From Muribaculaceae bacterium (GTDB taxonomy: Bacteria; Bacteroidota; Bacteroidia; Bacteroidales; Muribaculaceae), in assembly GCA_017619935.1 (NCBI GenBank), contig JAFZRJ010000029.1, positions 18,625 to 82,624 of the forward strand: a DNA stretch of 64,000 nucleotides, given 5' to 3'. Numbering within the stretch: the first letter of the stretch is position 1; each line of letters opens with the position of its first letter. The notes under the pieces are model-generated. The model was not told the origin of the DNA and did not search any database. It was given only the letters and a program-made list of their open reading frames with translations. The position numbers were made by a program, and so were the translations under genes. This document shows, one piece after another, positions 1-8,341 of the stretch.

Positions 1-59
1 ATTCGAGCTAAAGAATTGTCAAAGAACGTATATAGTCCTGACAATCCATATCCTGGAAA

Positions 60-1043
60 ATGAAATTGATGAATATATCCGTCAAAGACTTCTCATCTGC
101 AATTGAGCCATTTGTTGACGAGGTCTCAACCGATATTTTAGGTAACGTCATCGCCCACAAGCAAGGCTCGAGCAAGCGCATCATGCTCATCGCCCACATC
201 GATGTTGTTTGCCTAATGGTGGTACATGTCGACGACAATGGCTTTCTGTATGTTAAGCCCTCTGGTGGCATTGACGCCACGTTGCTACCTGCCAGAAAAG
301 TTGTTATCAGACATCGTGAGAAGTCAGTCACAGGCATCGTAGGCAAAAAACCTGCACACCTAATGAGAGATGAAGCGAATCACGCCAAGATAGATTATGA
401 AGATTTATGGGTTGACATCGGAGCTAAGAACCGCGATGAAGCTATGAAGATGGTCTGCGTCGGCGACTACGCCTACTTTTGTTCTGACTACGAAATAATG
501 CCTAACGGCTTGATTTCCGGCGCGTACATCGATAATATGGCTGGTGTGAAAGTTTTGTTGGAGCTTGCTGAACAACTACATGAGATTAAGTTATCGTGGG
601 ATATTTATTTCGTGGCATCAAATTACGAAGAGATTGGTATGCGTGGCGCTTCAGTAGCAGCGCATGCGATACACCCTGATGTATGCATTTGCATAGATGT
701 AACCCATGCGACGGACTATCCAACAATGAACGTGATTCGTTTTGGCGATATTAGGCTTGGAGAGGGTTGTGTCCTGGCAAAAGGACCGAATATCTACCTT
801 GAACTCTTTGAAGCTTTGCACGACAACGCCGTCAAGAACGACATTGCCCACCAAATCGAAGTAAGTACCTATCCTACAGGAACTGATGCGAATGTGATTC
901 AACTCACTAACGAAGGAGTCCGTACTGCAGTAGTGTCAATTCCTTGCAGATACATGCACACCCCACACGAGATGTGTTCACAAAGGGATATTGATTCTGC
1001 CGTCAATATTATCGGAGGTTTCTTACAATCATACAATTATTGA
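60..1043 (+). CDS. M42 family metallopeptidase, 5' end apparently frameshifted
   Basis: Cytosolic two-metal aminopeptidase of the M42 (glutamyl aminopeptidase/FrvX) family. Family landmarks are visible in order: AHID metal-binding segment (about residue 45), the KKPAHL segment typical of M42 (about 100), YIDNMAGV with the bridging Asp (about 162), EEIGMRGA with the catalytic Glu (about 193), IDVTHATD (about 219), YPTGTDAN (about 275) and MHTPHE near the C-terminus. The frame begins inside the family's N-terminal region: about 15-20 usual residues (the YSPSGYE-type segment) are missing. In the other two frames just upstream, positions 1-39 read like ELSKNVYSP and 56-91 read like ENEIDEYIRQRL, which together resemble the missing part. 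This suggests two small frame changes, or sequence errors, within the first 100 bases. The gene is also less GC-rich than its neighbours. Family assignment is sure; whether it is functional is doubtful. Confidence 0.85.
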   Translation: MKLMNISVKDFSSAIEPFVDEVSTDILGNVIAHKQGSSKRIMLIAHIDVVCLMVVHVDDNGFLYVKPSGGIDATLLPARKVVIRHREKSVTGIVGKKPAHLMRDEANHAKIDYEDLWVDIGAKNRDEAMKMVCVGDYAYFCSDYEIMPNGLISGAYIDNMAGVKVLLELAEQLHEIKLSWDIYFVASNYEEIGMRGASVAAHAIHPDVCICIDVTHATDYPTMNVIRFGDIRLGEGCVLAKGPNIYLELFEALHDNAVKNDIAHQIEVSTYPTGTDANVIQLTNEGVRTAVVSIPCRYMHTPHEMCSQRDIDSAVNIIGGFLQSYNY

Positions 1044-1106
1044 AGTTATACTTGCACCTCTATTCAACATGTGTAGTTGGATGTTGTAGGTGTGGCACAG
1101 CCCGAT

Positions 1107-2396
1107 TTATCCAAATTTACGGAAGTAACTGACCGTTTGCACCACGCCTCGCATCGCCAGATATACCACAAAAGCCAGCCACAGCCTGTGATTGCCCATC
1201 GTGGCAGGCAAGGCCGCATAGAGGGCGGCGAAGGTCACACTCGCCACCGCCACCGCCACAAGCATGGCACGCGAGCGCGTGAGGCCTATGAACACGCCAT
1301 CCCACACGAAAGCTGCCATACCGGCCACCGGCAGCAAGGTGCACCACCATCGATAGTCCATCGACGCCGTGATGACCTCGGCGGCATCGGTAAGCAACGC
1401 GAAGATGTACTGCGGGAAAGCATACAGCAAAGTGAACACCGCCGTGAGGCAGACCGCCCACACAAACAGGCGACGCACGCACAACCGCATACGGCCGTCA
1501 TCGCCACGGCCATAGTACTTGCCCACCAGTGCCTCTCCAGCAAAGGCAATGCCGTCCATGAAATAGGCGAACAACGTGTTGAGTTGCTGTATCAAGGCGT
1601 TCACGGCAAGGATGAGGTCGCCACTACGGGCACCGATGGCCACCACGGCCAAATTGACCAGCATCAGCAGGAAACTGCGTAAAAAGATGTCGCCACTCAC
1701 TTTGAAAAACCGCCGGAATCCGCCTGTCGCCAATTCAGACCGCGCCTGATCGGGTTGAGTTGGGAATGGTGTTTTTCTGCTGTGCTGGAGCAACAAGACG
1801 GCAAATCCCAGCCCCAACCACTCGGCGACCAACGTGCCCACGGCAATGCCTTTGAAACCCATGTGCAGCCCATAGACCGCCGTGAGGCTGGCCACGATAT
1901 TAAGCACATTCACCACAATCGACACCCACATTGCCCCGCGCGAGTCCTGTATGCCCAACAGCCAGCCTTTGATAGCCATCATGAGCAACACCGGTGGAGC
2001 GCCCCAAACGACGATATAATAATAGGTGACAGCCAACTGACGCACCTCGGTCGACGGGTCGATAACCCAAAGCGCCAACTTGAGCAACGGTACCTGAAGC
2101 ACGATGATGCCCAGCGCCACCGCCATCGCCACGAGACACGCTTCTCGCAGTACACGTTCACTGGCCACACGGTCACCAAGCCCGTAGGTTTGTGCCGTAA
2201 GCCCCGATGTGGACATACGCAAAAAGCCAAAATTCCAATAGACAAGATTAAAAATCATCGACCCCACCGCTATGGCACCGATAAACGTCGCCGACCCCAA
2301 GTGACCGGCAATGGCGGTATCAAGCAACCCCAGCAGCGGGATGGTGATGTTGGCAACGATGGCTGGGAGAGCGATATGTAAGATCTCGCGGTTCAC
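1107..2396 (-). CDS. MATE family efflux transporter (DinF-like)
   Basis: Inner-membrane multidrug/organic cation antiporter of the MATE family, 429 residues with about 12 hydrophobic segments, the usual length. The N-terminus (IALPAIVANITIPLLGLLDT) and the following AGHLG and GLTAQ segments are typical of the DinF-like subgroup; the second half repeats the layout (ALIQQLNTLFAYFMDGIAFA, AGEALVG). It is convergent with the M42 gene. The next gene upstream on the same strand, a GT2 glycosyltransferase, ends about 100 bases before it, so it may have its own promoter. Substrate cannot be told from sequence. Confidence 0.93.
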   Translation of the reverse strand: MNREILHIALPAIVANITIPLLGLLDTAIAGHLGSATFIGAIAVGSMIFNLVYWNFGFLRMSTSGLTAQTYGLGDRVASERVLREACLVAMAVALGIIVLQVPLLKLALWVIDPSTEVRQLAVTYYYIVVWGAPPVLLMMAIKGWLLGIQDSRGAMWVSIVVNVLNIVASLTAVYGLHMGFKGIAVGTLVAEWLGLGFAVLLLQHSRKTPFPTQPDQARSELATGGFRRFFKVSGDIFLRSFLLMLVNLAVVAIGARSGDLILAVNALIQQLNTLFAYFMDGIAFAGEALVGKYYGRGDDGRMRLCVRRLFVWAVCLTAVFTLLYAFPQYIFALLTDAAEVITASMDYRWWCTLLPVAGMAAFVWDGVFIGLTRSRAMLVAVAVASVTFAALYAALPATMGNHRLWLAFVVYLAMRGVVQTVSYFRKFG

Positions 2397-2501
2397 GTTT
2401 CAAGCCACGAAACGACAACTCGTTTTTAGTTCAACCGAAATTTAATAAGGGACGACATACGTCGAATCATCGGACAATGGGGGCCACTGGTCATCCGTCC
2501 A

Positions 2502-3455
2502 TCAATGGCCATCGGCAGGCGTTTCCTCATTCAATCCACATTCATTGACCAAGTAAATAGGGCGTTTCTTGGTTTCTATAAAGATTCGGCCGATGTATTC
2601 GCCAATGATTCCTATCGACAGCAGTTGCACGCCTCCCAAGAAGAGCACCACAATAATCAATGTGGGGAAACCTTGCACCACATCACCTACAACAAGGGTT
2701 TTCACCAAGAAATAGCACATATAGACAAAGGCGAACAACGAAATGATGAGCCCCAAGATGGTGGCGAACCGCAATGGGGCTATCGTGAACGACGTGATGC
2801 CTTCCATGGCCAAGGCAATGAGCTTGAAAAACGAGTAATGCGATTTGCCCTTGGTCCTGTCGCCACGGTCAAAGACCAATTCTTTTTTCTTGTAACCTAT
2901 CCAAGAGAACATGCCCTTCGTATAGCGGTGGGTTTCCCTCAGTCTCTTGATGGCTTCAACGCACTTGCGGTCGAGCAGACGGAAATCACCCACGTTTCGC
3001 AGGATTTCATATCGCGACGACTTGTCGAGCAGCCAGTAATAAAACAGCGACATTTGCTTGCGTAGCCACGACTCCTTGCCACGGTCGCGACGCTGTGCAT
3101 ACACATCGTCGTAACCGTCCTCCCACGCCTTGAGCATATCGCTGATGAGCGACGGTGGGTCCTGCAAGTCGGCGTCCATGATGACCACACAATCGCCACG
3201 GGCATGGTCAAAACCAGCCAACATCGCGTTCTCTTTGCCAAAGTTGCGTGACAAATCAATGTAGCACACACGATGGTCTTCCTCGCGCAACTGGCGGATT
3301 TTTTCCAACGTGCCATCCACACTGCCGTCGTTCACAAACAGCATTTCCCATTCATACGCCGGGTGCTGGCCTATCAGTTTGCACAATTCGGCATACAGTT
3401 CCGGCAACGAGCCTTCCTCGTTATAGCATGGGACAAGTATTGTTACCCTTTTCAT
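2502..3455 (-). CDS. GT2 family glycosyltransferase, DPM1/GtrB-like, membrane-anchored
   Basis: Glycosyltransferase of family 2, 317 residues. The GT-A domain shows VPCYNEE at the N-terminus, FVNDGSVDGT around residue 40, and MDADLQDPP (the DxD metal/nucleotide-sugar motif) around residue 95. Two membrane segments near residues 230-300 (LRFATILGLIISLFAFVYM and VLFLGGVQLLSIGIIGEYIG) are the arrangement seen in GtrB/ArnC-type enzymes that transfer a sugar from a nucleotide to a polyprenyl phosphate. The product probably feeds a GT-C enzyme. The polytopic protein at 4104-5672 on the opposite strand is a possible partner, which is inference. A promoter with TAATTTTG lies at 3503-3533. Confidence 0.93.
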   Translation of the reverse strand: MKRVTILVPCYNEEGSLPELYAELCKLIGQHPAYEWEMLFVNDGSVDGTLEKIRQLREEDHRVCYIDLSRNFGKENAMLAGFDHARGDCVVIMDADLQDPPSLISDMLKAWEDGYDDVYAQRRDRGKESWLRKQMSLFYYWLLDKSSRYEILRNVGDFRLLDRKCVEAIKRLRETHRYTKGMFSWIGYKKKELVFDRGDRTKGKSHYSFFKLIALAMEGITSFTIAPLRFATILGLIISLFAFVYMCYFLVKTLVVGDVVQGFPTLIIVVLFLGGVQLLSIGIIGEYIGRIFIETKKRPIYLVNECGLNEETPADGH

Positions 3456-3502
3456 ACACTACGATTTACCATTTCATGTCGTGGCAATTCCTTTCCACAG
3501 TG

Positions 3503-3533
3503 CAAAATTAATGAATAGTTTTTTACCCATCAA
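3503..3533 (-). promoter_or_regulatory. Bacteroidetes-type promoter for the GT2 gene
   Basis: Read on the minus strand: TTG (3531-3533), 20-base spacer, TAATTTTG (3503-3510), fitting the Bacteroidetes primary sigma consensus TTTG-N19/20-TAnnTTTG. The start codon follows about 48 bases downstream. Confidence 0.65.
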
Positions 3534-3675
3534 CATCTACCCAAAAAAATACACCCCATTCACACCTCGTTATCGTAAAGTTACTGAAACTCCTAACCAA
3601 TTTGTGATTCATCTCATAAAGGGTCTTCAGCGGCTTATAACGATTGGGAAAATTAGTCACTCCCATTTTTCACTT

Positions 3676-3954
3676 TCAAGGCTTCAGCAGATTAATGGGA
3701 GTAACAAAAACACCATCCTCACGCCTATATGCGCCACCAACAGCAGTCAACACTAACAGAAATGACGGGGCCATTTCATCACTTTTCTCCACAATCTTTT
3801 TCTTCAGTGTTTTCAGCGACTTTGCCCCTTCGTCAATTAGGTCATCACCACACAACTTGATTTCAACACCACCCCAACGGCCGTCATCCAGATGCACCAC
3901 AGCATCACACTCCAGGCCCGCATTATCCCTATAGAACTTTACCTCAAATTCCAA
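3676..3954 (-). pseudogene. Remnant: C-terminus of a DUF4143 AAA-type ATPase
   Basis: A 92-residue open stretch matching only the C-terminal end of ATP-binding proteins with a DUF4143 domain: FYRDNAGLECDAVVHLDDGRWGG, then VEIKL, then SFLLVLTAVGGAYRREDGVFVTP. (The first is given as a spaced motif at about residues 7-29.) There is no proper start: the first codon is TTG, preceded two codons upstream by a stop. The P-loop and most of the ~400-residue protein are absent. It lies alone in a 650-base intergenic region, so it reads as a decayed gene. Confidence 0.7.
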
Positions 3955-4011
3955 AAATTTTCAACAACATTCCAGATTATTCATCGGGTATCACCTCACA
4001 GTGTTCATTTT

Positions 4012-4043
4012 TTTGCTTGTGACGGCGAAATTGACTAACTTTG
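4012..4043 (+). promoter_or_regulatory. Bacteroidetes-type promoter for the polytopic membrane protein
   Basis: TTTG (4012-4015), 20-base spacer, TAACTTTG (4036-4043). The expected transcription start is near 4048-4051, right at two short upstream ATG codons (4048 and 4052). This places the GTG at 4065 and the ATG at 4104 within the transcript. Confidence 0.75.
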
Positions 4044-4047
4044 CCAA

Positions 4048-4107
4048 ATGAATGAAACCCGCCGGTGTCGAACGGCTGCTCTACACCGAGTGCTGACCGA
4101 AAAATGA
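4048..4107 (+). other. Possible 19-codon leader ORF overlapping the next start (ATGA)
   Basis: ATG at 4048 opens a 19-codon frame rich in Arg (MNETRRCRTAALHRVLTEK) whose TGA at 4105-4107 overlaps the ATG at 4104 of the downstream gene as ATGA. The arrangement would allow translational coupling. Whether it is translated is unknown, because the ATG lies at or very near the predicted transcription start. Confidence 0.3.
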
Positions 4108-5672
4108 ACCATTCAAGAAACATCAACAACCGTCGCGCCGACTGGGGCGTTATCGCTGTGCTGGGGGCACTTACCGTGGCTTCGCTGATGCTCGTTTCGC
4201 CCGACAGCTACCTGCACGACTTGTTCAATCGGGTTGATTCGGCTTGGTACTATATCTGCGGCAAGGCGTGGATGGAAGGGATGACTCCCTACGTTGATTT
4301 TGCCGACTCCAAGGGGGCGCTGTTATGGCTCATCTACGGCGTGGGATATCTCATCAGTCCACGCGACTACACGGGAGTGTTTTGGTTGAGTTGTATCGCC
4401 TACACCATCACCTTGTGGCTGGTCTATCGGTCGGCGCTCACGGTGCTGGGAAACCGTTCGTGGGCGTTGCTATGCGCCATTCTGATGCTACTCGCCTACT
4501 TCTATCCCTACATTCACGAAGAGACCAAGACCGAAGACTTTGCCCAACCGTTTATCGCCTGGTGCCTCTATGGATGCCTCACGCTCATCCATGCCATGCG
4601 GTTGCAACATGGTAAGATTGCGCGCATCATGATTTCCATCGGACTGAGCATGGGTTGCGTGTTCATGATCAAGTATTCTTTCACGCCCATGCTGGGCATT
4701 TTCGCCATCTATGCCATGGTAGCGGCACGGCGACACAAGATGAAAGTGGTCACATCGCTGGGGTGGCTGGTCATAGGCGGATGCATCGCTTTGTTGCCGT
4801 GGTGCATCTATTTTACCGTAGCTGGTAATTTCAAGGCATTTATCCAAGAATACTTCATCAACACCTTCGACACGTTGCACTACCTGCGTGAGCAGCACGG
4901 CACCATCATTGACATCTTGCGTAAGTTCAGGCTTCACCATGCGGTCACACTGTTCCCGCTGCTGTGTGGCGCCGGAGCGTTGCTGTACACGCTCATGACC
5001 AACCGCATGCGCTCTTTCGCGCTGGTTGTTACCGGTTGGTTCTTCTTGTGCACCATCCCCAACGCCTGGTGGATTTACTACTACAATTCCTGCACGTGGA
5101 CCCTGTTCTTCGGCTTCACCGCCTTGCTGCTCATGATTCAACGCAACCACAAGAAGCAGCCATCGCGATGGATGATTGCCACCATAGCCATCGTCGTCAC
5201 GCTCCTCACAGGGGCGTGGAGCGTCGCCATCGTGCCGCAAAACTTCTTTATGGTGGCACACAAGGGACGTGACACCTACTACCGATATGTCTATCTCATG
5301 CAGCAAGTGAAACGGCCCACCGTCATCTACTGGGAGATTTACGGCACAGGATTCGAAACAGCCGCCATGGGACTTCCCGGCTGCAAATACTGGGCCGGAC
5401 AGAACGGCGCCACGCCGCAAATGCGACAAGTCCAAGCCCAAGCGGTGGAACGCGGCGAGGCCGACTTCGTGATGGTGGCCGACACCTTGCACGACGGCCA
5501 ACTCAAGCAGTGGGGCTACCACAAGTGGGACTACAACGACCGCGACAATATCGACCGCTGTGACGACCTGCTTTTCACGCTCTACACGCGTCACAACCTG
5601 CAAGCGCCACCCGACAACTTCGCGCCACCGTCGCCTCGAGAAATCGTCACCAAACGATGGCATTTACGTTAA
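4104..5672 (+). CDS. Polytopic membrane protein, GT-C/PMT-like
   Basis: About 522 residues with 10-12 hydrophobic segments. The first luminal loop contains RVDSAWYYICGKAWMEGMTP and YVDFADSKGALLWLIYGVGY; the acidic residues there recall the catalytic loop of GT-C (ArnT/PMT-like) transferases that use polyprenyl-phosphate sugars. The C-terminal 130 residues are soluble and probably periplasmic. A GTG at 4065 would add 13 residues, but the ATG at 4104 is preferred because the protein then begins just before the first membrane segment and overlaps the leader ORF. The exact function is not recognised; glycosyl transfer to a surface molecule is inference. Confidence 0.7.
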   Translation: MNHSRNINNRRADWGVIAVLGALTVASLMLVSPDSYLHDLFNRVDSAWYYICGKAWMEGMTPYVDFADSKGALLWLIYGVGYLISPRDYTGVFWLSCIAYTITLWLVYRSALTVLGNRSWALLCAILMLLAYFYPYIHEETKTEDFAQPFIAWCLYGCLTLIHAMRLQHGKIARIMISIGLSMGCVFMIKYSFTPMLGIFAIYAMVAARRHKMKVVTSLGWLVIGGCIALLPWCIYFTVAGNFKAFIQEYFINTFDTLHYLREQHGTIIDILRKFRLHHAVTLFPLLCGAGALLYTLMTNRMRSFALVVTGWFFLCTIPNAWWIYYYNSCTWTLFFGFTALLLMIQRNHKKQPSRWMIATIAIVVTLLTGAWSVAIVPQNFFMVAHKGRDTYYRYVYLMQQVKRPTVIYWEIYGTGFETAAMGLPGCKYWAGQNGATPQMRQVQAQAVERGEADFVMVADTLHDGQLKQWGYHKWDYNDRDNIDRCDDLLFTLYTRHNLQAPPDNFAPPSPREIVTKRWHLR

Positions 5673-5679
5673 TTATTAG

Positions 5680-5687
5680 TAACTTTG
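5680..5687 (+). promoter_or_regulatory. -7 box of the rpoN promoter
   Basis: TAACTTTG 20 bases ahead of the rpoN ATG matches TAnnTTTG. The -33 region is a weaker TTTACG-like sequence. Confidence 0.55.
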
Positions 5688-5706
5688 CATTTTAATCTCA
5701 TCAGTC

Positions 5707-7152
5707 ATGCCCAATCAAACGAAACTGAGAACCGAGCTCAAGCAAGAACAACGCCTGTCCACCATCTTGCAACGCGAACTGGGACGCGTATTGGAAAAAA
5801 ACGCCAATGAGATGCAGGATGAGCTGGAGCGTGAATTGCTCGACAATCCTGCCCTGGAACGCAAAGAAAACGATGGCGATGAACTGAACAACACCACCGA
5901 AGACGGCCGTCGCTCCGAGACCAGCGAACAAATGCAGCGAAACGACTACGCCGACGAAGACGAGGTGATGCCCACCCAGCGCTATCGCGCCAATAACCGC
6001 AGTGCCGACGACAATTTCTATACCCCTGAAATCATCAACGAAACCACGCTCTCCGAGTACCTTATGGAACAAGTCAATGAGCGTGAACTCACCGAGCACG
6101 ACCGCGTCATTGCCACCAACATTGTGGGCAACCTCGACAGCAACGGATACTTGCAGCGCACCACACGCGCCATTGCCGACGACATCACCTTCAACGACAA
6201 TATTGAGACCGAAACCGACGATGTGGAACGCGTCCTCGACATGGTGCGCCAACTCGACCCACCGGGCATCGCGGCACGAGACCTGCGCGAGTGCCTGCTG
6301 CTGCAATTACAACGCAAGGAAGGCGACGACGCACGACTCGCCGAGCGAATCATCGATCAGTATTTCACTGATTTTTCCAAGAAGCGTTTCACCGCCATCT
6401 GCTCGGCTCTTCGCATTTCAAAAGCTACTCTCGACCGAGTGGTCAAGCAAGAAATCCAGACGCTTAACCCCAAGCCCGGGAGTTCCTATTCCAGCAGTCC
6501 GTCGGAAGGCCATGACAGCCAAATCACGCCCGATTTTATCGTTGAGGTGGACGGCAATATACTCAGGCTCACCCTTAACAACAATATTCCCGAACTCTGC
6601 ATTGCTGCAAGTTATGAGCGCAGTGTGGCCGAATATGCCGAACATCCGCCTGTGTCACGCGAAAGCAAAGACAACAAACAGGTCATCATGAAAGCCTATA
6701 ACCGCACCCAGAATTATATCAAAGTGCTCAAGATGAGGCAAGAGACGCTGTTTAAGAGCATGGATAAAATCATCCAACGCCAACGTGAATACTTCTTTAG
6801 CGGCGATGTCGCCGACTTGCGACCGATGACGCTCCAGAACATTGCCGATGAAGTGGGCATGGACGTGTCGGTCATTTCGCGGGCGACCACCAACAAATAT
6901 GTCGACACCCAATGGGGAGTGAAGCCGCTGCGGTTCTTCTTCTCCGAGGGAATTGACGGCGTTTCGACACGAGAAATCAAAGAAGCCCTCAAGCAAATCG
7001 TTGACAACGAAGACAAGCGACATCCCTACAGCGACAACCAACTGTGCGACTTGCTCAACAAACAAGGCTACAACATCGCGCGGCGCACCATCGGGAAATA
7101 CCGCGAGAGCCAAGGCATTCCCAAGGCCTCTTTACGCAAATCCATTCATTAA
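5707..7152 (+). CDS. rpoN: RNA polymerase sigma-54 factor
   Basis: Alternative sigma factor that recognises -24/-12 promoters and needs an AAA+ enhancer-binding activator. 481 residues, normal length. The Gln/Leu-rich region I is at residues 1-50 (LKQEQRLSTILQRELGRVLE), followed by an acidic linker (50-110), the core-binding domain (about 110-300), a helix-turn-helix (about 380-400, LQNIADEVGMDVSVISRAT) and the RpoN box ARRTIGKYR at residues 458-466. No activator gene lies in this window. A candidate target promoter is at 36736-36751, in front of hsp20. The next gene starts 9 bases downstream. Confidence 0.97.
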   Translation: MPNQTKLRTELKQEQRLSTILQRELGRVLEKNANEMQDELERELLDNPALERKENDGDELNNTTEDGRRSETSEQMQRNDYADEDEVMPTQRYRANNRSADDNFYTPEIINETTLSEYLMEQVNERELTEHDRVIATNIVGNLDSNGYLQRTTRAIADDITFNDNIETETDDVERVLDMVRQLDPPGIAARDLRECLLLQLQRKEGDDARLAERIIDQYFTDFSKKRFTAICSALRISKATLDRVVKQEIQTLNPKPGSSYSSSPSEGHDSQITPDFIVEVDGNILRLTLNNNIPELCIAASYERSVAEYAEHPPVSRESKDNKQVIMKAYNRTQNYIKVLKMRQETLFKSMDKIIQRQREYFFSGDVADLRPMTLQNIADEVGMDVSVISRATTNKYVDTQWGVKPLRFFFSEGIDGVSTREIKEALKQIVDNEDKRHPYSDNQLCDLLNKQGYNIARRTIGKYRESQGIPKASLRKSIH

Positions 7153-7161
7153 CGAGAGACC

Positions 7162-7803
7162 ATGCTGACAAAATACACCATTAACCGTTTGATTGCCGGG
7201 TCGGCGCGATTCTTTTCCACCGTCCTCACCCCCCTGATGATGCCCACCTATGGCGCCTTTCTGGTGCTGTGGACTTCGGTGTTGTGCCTCTTGCCCATGG
7301 GCACACGCATCATGGTACTCATCATGATACTGGGCATCACTTGCGTGCTCCCCATCATCTGCATTGGGGTGCTGCACCACTTCAAAATCATCAGCAACAA
7401 GCAACTCACCAAACGTCATGAGCGGTTGTATCCTTATGCTTTCGCAGTGCTGTGTTACATCATAGCGACGTTCTACCTGCACAGCATCCACTCCCCCATG
7501 TGGTTTGTCATGTTTGCCGCCGGTGGCGCGCTGGCGTGTACGGTGGCGCTCGTCGTCACCCTGTGGTGGAAAATCAGCGCTCACATGACCGGCATAGGCG
7601 GTGTGGTGGCTCTGCTCTTCCAAATCCATGTGCAAGGACTGAGCGCATTCAACCTTTTCTGGGTGTTGTGCTTCACCATCTTGCTGGCCGGAGTGCTGGG
7701 CACCTCGCGCATGATACTCAAACAGCACAATTTGTTGCAAGTGCTGGCCGGTGTGGCCAATGGTTACGCTTGCGTCACACTGATGATTAAACTCTTTGGA
7801 TAA
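7162..7803 (+). CDS. PAP2-superfamily membrane protein
   Basis: 213 residues with 5-6 membrane segments. Degenerate PAP2 phosphatase motifs can be followed: K-x-L-T-K-R-H-E-R-L-Y-P (motif 1, about residue 75), S-A-H (motif 2, about 138) and SRMILKQHNLLQVLAG (motif 3, about 178; the usual Asp after the His is Gln). It follows rpoN by 9 bases and is probably co-transcribed. Given the altered motif 3, phosphatase activity on undecaprenyl pyrophosphate or lipid phosphate is possible but not assured. Confidence 0.75.
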   Translation: MLTKYTINRLIAGSARFFSTVLTPLMMPTYGAFLVLWTSVLCLLPMGTRIMVLIMILGITCVLPIICIGVLHHFKIISNKQLTKRHERLYPYAFAVLCYIIATFYLHSIHSPMWFVMFAAGGALACTVALVVTLWWKISAHMTGIGGVVALLFQIHVQGLSAFNLFWVLCFTILLAGVLGTSRMILKQHNLLQVLAGVANGYACVTLMIKLFG

Positions 7804-7841
7804 TTACCTGAAACTCAACGACTCTTATATCTTTAGTTGTT

Positions 7842-8339
7842 ATGATTAGCATTATAATGGGCAGCACCAGCGACCTGCCCGTCATGGAAAAAGCCTGTCA
7901 GTGGCTCGATGACCACGGCATACCCTTCGAAGTGAACGCCCTCTCGGCTCACCGCACACCAGCCGCCGTGGAACAATTTGCACGCAATGCCGCTGCACGA
8001 GGCGTAAAAGTCATCATTGCCGCCGCAGGCATGGCGGCCGCACTGCCCGGTGTCATCGCCGCCAACACCACGTTGCCCGTCATCGGTGTGCCCATCAAGG
8101 GCATGCTCGACGGACTCGACGCCTTGTTGAGCATCGTGCAGATGCCTCCCGGCATTCCCGTGGCTACCGTGGGCGTGAACACGGCGCAAAATGCCGCTAT
8201 TCTTGCGGCACAGATGCTGGCGCTTTCCGATGCGCAAGTGGCCAAGCAAGTTGAGCAGCACAAGGCCTCTTTGGGCGAAAAAATCGAAAAAGCTAACAAA
8301 GAACTGGCCAACCTCCAATATCGCAACAAGGTCAATTAG
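7842..8339 (+). CDS. purE: 5-(carboxyamino)imidazole ribonucleotide mutase
   Basis: Class I PurE of de novo purine synthesis; converts N5-CAIR to CAIR in the cytosol. 165 residues. The substrate loop GSTSDLPVM is at residues 7-15, and SAHRTP with the catalytic His is at about 37-42. The usual AAHLPG segment reads AAALPG here (about 68), so a His common in class I enzymes is Ala. The C-terminus ([12 protein letters not shown]) is typical. It ends 2 bases before ispG, so the two are co-transcribed. Confidence 0.96.
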   Translation: MISIIMGSTSDLPVMEKACQWLDDHGIPFEVNALSAHRTPAAVEQFARNAAARGVKVIIAAAGMAAALPGVIAANTTLPVIGVPIKGMLDGLDALLSIVQMPPGIPVATVGVNTAQNAAILAAQMLALSDAQVAKQVEQHKASLGEKIEKANKELANLQYRNKVN

Positions 8340-8341
8340 TC

